Positions 4,918 through 7,875 of a stretch of 7,875 bases of DNA are shown piece after piece. Source of the DNA: Methanomicrobiales archaeon (GTDB taxonomy: Archaea; Halobacteriota; Methanomicrobia; Methanomicrobiales; Methanospirillaceae); assembly GCA_013415575.1 (NCBI GenBank), contig JAAEES010000042.1, forward strand, positions 1 through 7,875. The letters run 5' to 3'. A program made the translations under genes and the position numbers. The stretch's first letter is position 1, and each line of letters begins with the position of its first letter. The notes under the pieces are model-generated. The model ran no database searches and was not told the origin of the DNA. It saw only the letters and a program-made list of their open reading frames with translations.

Positions 4918-7875
4918 TCATTCATGTTCTCCTTTCACAAGGGCCTGCTGCAGTGGTGGGGGAGACTGCCCGGTCACATCCTCGATGGCAAGGAGGATCA
5001 TCGCCTCTCCGGTATCCTCCTGGATCTTGCGGGCATTGAGCCGCATGATGCGGTGCCCGATTTCCGGGAAATCATGCTCCATCTCATACCCTTCGAACTG
5101 TGTCTGTTTTTTCAGTACGTCCTCGATCAATTGCCGGAGCTTCGGGATATCCCACTGATTGTCTCCCAGGGCGTACAGGTACTTTCCCTCCGTCTCCTCT
5201 TGCGAGACCTTAAAAGTCGTTAAAAACGAACGGTTCGCCGAGATCACTTTCAGCTGGTCGTCGAGAACCAGAAGGGGCTCACGGATGGTGGCGATGATGT
5301 TCTCCGCGTAGGTCCTGCTATTCCGGAGAGATGTCTCCAGCTCCTTGAGTGCCGTGATATCCATGAAGCTGACCACTACGCCATCGATCCGGTTCTCCAT
5401 CGTGCGGAAGGGCAGAATCCGCATCTCGTACCATCTCCCTTCCTCCGTCTGCACCTGTTTTACCCGCATCTGCAGCGTATCAAGCACCCCGCGGATATCG
5501 GCCAGGAACCGTTCATCCTTCAGGTTGACGTTCAGGTCGGTGATGGGCCGGTTGAGATCGCTTGACTGCAGATTGATGACGGCCCGGATAGGTTCGGTGA
5601 ATCGTCGCACCCGGAGCTGGTTGTCCAGGAAAAGGATAGGAATCTCTGTGCTCCGCAGCACGTTCCGCATATCATCAGTGCTCTGCGAGAGTTCCTCGAT
5701 CTTCTTCTGGTATTCCGCGTTGACGGTGATCAGCTCCTCATTGAGAGACTGCAATTCTTCCTTTGAGCTGATCAGCTCCTCGTTCGTGCTCTGGAGCTCC
5801 TCGTTCGCCGACCGCAGCTCCTCCTGGGAGGCCTGCATCTGCTCGACGGTGTCCTGGAGCTGCTGCCGGGAATGGAGGACTTCCTGTTCGAGCGCGGTAT
5901 ACCGTGCGTCCGCGGGCAGATCTCCCGGATGTTCCGGTGCCGGGGGCTCAGCAGGTTCGGGCTGATCCTCAAATATGATCAGGTATAACTGCCCGGGCTC
6001 TGCCGTTTCGGGAATGGGCTGCACGGTCAGGCGGATACGCTGTGATCTCCCGTCTGTCTGCACGAACAGGTCGTCTCGGGTAATCTCGCGTTTCTCCCGG
6101 GAAGCGGCGCCGATCGCTGATAGCAGAGCAAACTGGAGCCCCTCCCGCGCCATCGCATTCACATTCAGGTTCGCCTTCCCGGAGGGTGGTTCCAGGTACT
6201 TCCGGGTCTTTCCCTGGAAATAGAGAATATCGCCGTTCTCGTTAACGATCACTGAAGGGGGGACAAAGCGTTCAAACAGCCATTTCTGGACAAGAATCTG
6301 GCCGGGGACTTCTCTACCCGCAACCACGCGTCCTGCCCTTCGATCCGGTCCGGTGAAATGAAGGGGCAGCTCAGGGTGTATCGCGAACGGGGGCACCACT
6401 CCCCGCTGCTGGAAGATCTTCCACTTATTTTCCAACGCCTGAAAAAGGTCGCGATGACCGCTGATGGACTCTGCGGTGCCGAGGAGGAGGATTCCACCGG
6501 GGTTGAGGGCATAATGGAAGAGGGTGATGAGCTTCTTTTGCAGCTCTGGCGAGAGGTAGATGAGGAGGTTTCGGCACGAGAGTGCATCCAGGCGGGTGAA
6601 TGGAGGATCGGTGAGGACGTTGTGCGGTGCAAAGACCACGGTCTCCCGGACCTCCGGGCGGATCATAAAAGTGTCGTCCTCCCGGATGAAGAAACGGTCA
6701 AGCCGCTCAGGGGAGATATCAACCGTAATGTTGGCAGAGTACACTCCGTGCCGGGCGATCTCGATGGCTCCCCTGTCCACATCGGTCCCGAAGACCTGGT
6801 AGCGGATTTCCCCCGAACGGTCCAGCGCATCCAGTGCTTCCCGAAACACGATCGCCATCGTATATGCCTCTTCTCCGGTGGAGCACCCCACGACCCATGC
6901 CCGAAGCGTACTGCCTGCCGGTGTGCGCTTGATCAGGCCGGAGAGTGATTCTTTCAGGTTCTCCCAGGCGTCGGGATCCCGGAAGAACTGCGTGACCCCG
7001 ATCAGCAGCTCTTTTGCAAGAATCTCGATCTCGGCCGGATTCTCCTGCAGGTAATGTACGTAGTCCTCAAGGCGGGTCAGCTGATGCAGGCTCATCCGGC
7101 GCCCGATGCGCCGCTGGATGGTGCTCCGCTTGTACTGCGAGAAATCCTGTCCGGACCGGGACCGGAGCAGGATGAATATTCTTGCCAGCTCATTCTCCGT
7201 GGCCAGGTTAGGGATCTTCATCACTGCGGGCATCTGCGCGAGATTCTGTACATACTTTATGAGCAGTTCCGGGAGCTCGGGGGGCTGGGCAACGTAGTCT
7301 ACGAGGCCGGTAGCGATCGCACTCTGGGGCATGCCCCCAAAGTTCGTCGAAAGAGGATCCTGCACCATTATCATACCCGCATGCTCTTTGAGTGCCCGGA
7401 TGCCAAGCGTTCCGTCGGTGCCCGTACCGGAGAGGAGGATTCCGACAGCCATTCCATCCTGATCCTCGGCAAGGTGGCGGAAGAATATATCAATGGGCAG
7501 GTGCAGCCCTCTATCCGGCCCCATTTCCAGGAGCGTGAGGACACCCTGCAGGATCGCGATGTCTGCGTTGGAAGGTTTGACATATACGGTATTGGGCTCG
7601 GTCTGGATGTTATCCGAGACCTCCACCACAGGCATGGAAGTGTAGCGCTCCAGTATCTCAGTGAGCATGCCCTTCTGCCGGGGATCCTGGTGCAGAATGA
7701 CTACGAACGCCATCCCGGTATTGGGCGGCATATGCGTGAAGAATTGTTCGAGCGCCTCGAGACCTCCTGCCGATGCCCCGATCGCCACGATGGCGGCGGG
7801 CAACTCCGGTGATCCTGATCTCTTTGGTTTTTTTTGATTTCCGTTTTTCCCAGGTTCCGGTTCTTTTTTCTCCCG
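4918..7875 (-). CDS. CheB-CheR-PAS fusion: protein-glutamate methylesterase/methyltransferase with PAS tail (5' end outside window)
   Basis: Fusion of both receptor-methylation enzymes with sensory domains; probably cytoplasmic. The frame stays open to the window edge: 24 codons precede the TTG at 7803 and encode a Lys/Pro-rich stretch of the sort that begins such fusions, so 7803 is not the start. Numbering from that TTG: CheB methylesterase domain (1-185) with catalytic Ser11 (GASAGG), His38 (ILHQD) and Asp130 (GTGTDGT) but no receiver; CheR helical domain (about 200-270) with TQFFRD; CheR SAM-binding domain with GCSTGEEAYTMAI (306-318), FGTDVD (338-343) and SCRNLLIYL (409-417); a degenerate PAS-like region (about 500-612); a coiled coil (632-710) with EEL-x3-N heptads; PAS 2 (about 712-820); PAS 3 (about 825-945). 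It ends there with no kinase domain. Known CheB and CheR act on receptor glutamates; no receptor is nearby. A separate PAS kinase gene follows. Confidence 0.95.
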   Translation of the reverse strand, partial: REKKEPEPGKNGNQKKPKRSGSPELPAAIVAIGASAGGLEALEQFFTHMPPNTGMAFVVILHQDPRQKGMLTEILERYTSMPVVEVSDNIQTEPNTVYVKPSNADIAILQGVLTLLEMGPDRGLHLPIDIFFRHLAEDQDGMAVGILLSGTGTDGTLGIRALKEHAGMIMVQDPLSTNFGGMPQSAIATGLVDYVAQPPELPELLIKYVQNLAQMPAVMKIPNLATENELARIFILLRSRSGQDFSQYKRSTIQRRIGRRMSLHQLTRLEDYVHYLQENPAEIEILAKELLIGVTQFFRDPDAWENLKESLSGLIKRTPAGSTLRAWVVGCSTGEEAYTMAIVFREALDALDRSGEIRYQVFGTDVDRGAIEIARHGVYSANITVDISPERLDRFFIREDDTFMIRPEVRETVVFAPHNVLTDPPFTRLDALSCRNLLIYLSPELQKKLITLFHYALNPGGILLLGTAESISGHRDLFQALENKWKIFQQRGVVPPFAIHPELPLHFTGPDRRAGRVVAGREVPGQILVQKWLFERFVPPSVIVNENGDILYFQGKTRKYLEPPSGKANLNVNAMAREGLQFALLSAIGAASREKREITRDDLFVQTDGRSQRIRLTVQPIPETAEPGQLYLIIFEDQPEPAEPPAPEHPGDLPADARYTALEQEVLHSRQQLQDTVEQMQASQEELRSANEELQSTNEELISSKEELQSLNEELITVNAEYQKKIEELSQSTDDMRNVLRSTEIPILFLDNQLRVRRFTEPIRAVINLQSSDLNRPITDLNVNLKDERFLADIRGVLDTLQMRVKQVQTEEGRWYEMRILPFRTMENRIDGVVVSFMDITALKELETSLRNSRTYAENIIATIREPLLVLDDQLKVISANRSFLTTFKVSQEETEGKYLYALGDNQWDIPKLRQLIEDVLKKQTQFEGYEMEHDFPEIGHRIMRLNARKIQEDTGEAMILLAIEDVTGQSPPPLQQALVKGEHE
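5719..5823 (-). repeat. Five-unit EEL-x3-N heptad repeat in the CheB-CheR-PAS protein
   Basis: Residues 661-695 (from the TTG at 7803) run as EELRSAN, EELQSTN, EELISSK, EELQSLN, EELITVN. This coiled coil links the methylation enzymes to the two C-terminal PAS domains and is typical of such fusions. The same unit pattern and number recur in the neighbouring kinase. Confidence 0.85.

Noticed and set aside
5345..5965. 206-codon plus-strand frame, Ser/Arg-rich
   Set aside because: It is antisense to the coiled coil and PAS region of the fusion. The Ser/Arg bias is what the reverse complement of Glu/Leu-rich heptads gives.
7054..7812. 252-codon plus-strand frame opposite the CheB domain
   Set aside because: It is a shadow of the CheB/CheR coding sequence, whose catalytic motifs are all intact on the other strand. 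It shows no RBS or recognisable domain.

Overview
The window most likely comes from a methanogenic euryarchaeon, and Methanomicrobiales (Methanoregula/Methanosphaerula-like) is my best guess. This rests on AT-rich TATA-like boxes ahead of genes, a GGTGA-type ribosome binding site, an oligo-T end after mscL, a compact-cysteine iron-sulfur flavoprotein of the kind common in methanogens, and soluble multi-PAS sensor proteins typical of that order. The taxonomic call comes from recognising families, not from a search.

Layout: bases 1-597 (+) hold the C-terminal part of an alpha/beta-hydrolase lipase/esterase; the window opens exactly on the apparent catalytic serine codon. Bases 661-966 (+) encode a short MscL mechanosensitive channel with its own TATA box, RBS and T-rich end. 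Everything from 1026 to the right edge is on the minus strand. In transcription order it is: a CheB-CheR-PAS fusion (4918 to beyond 7875, 5' end missing), a soluble PAS-PAS histidine kinase (2933-4768), the circularly permuted GTPase RsgA (1745-2839), and an iron-sulfur flavoprotein (1026-1703).

How the genes may work together: the CheB-CheR fusion has intact methylesterase and methyltransferase motifs and a PAS/coiled-coil tail but no kinase domain. The next gene supplies a complete histidine kinase with the same kind of EEL-x3-N heptad coiled coil. No CheA, CheW, receptor or response regulator lies in the window, so partnership of the two is an inference. rsgA and the flavoprotein gene abut (the rsgA stop overlaps a possible GTG start). 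No strong T-tract separates the four minus-strand genes, so read-through is possible, though TATA-like elements also precede the kinase and flavoprotein genes. The lipase, mscL, rsgA and flavoprotein genes have no evident functional link to the signalling pair.

There is no gene-free stretch over 300 bases. The gaps (598-660, 967-1025, 2840-2932, 4769-4917) hold the short control elements listed; in 2840-2932 I see no convincing promoter, RBS or terminator. I found no RNA genes, CRISPR array, insertion sequence or attachment site. The region looks like ordinary chromosomal sequence, and the methylation-plus-kinase pair is its most interesting part.
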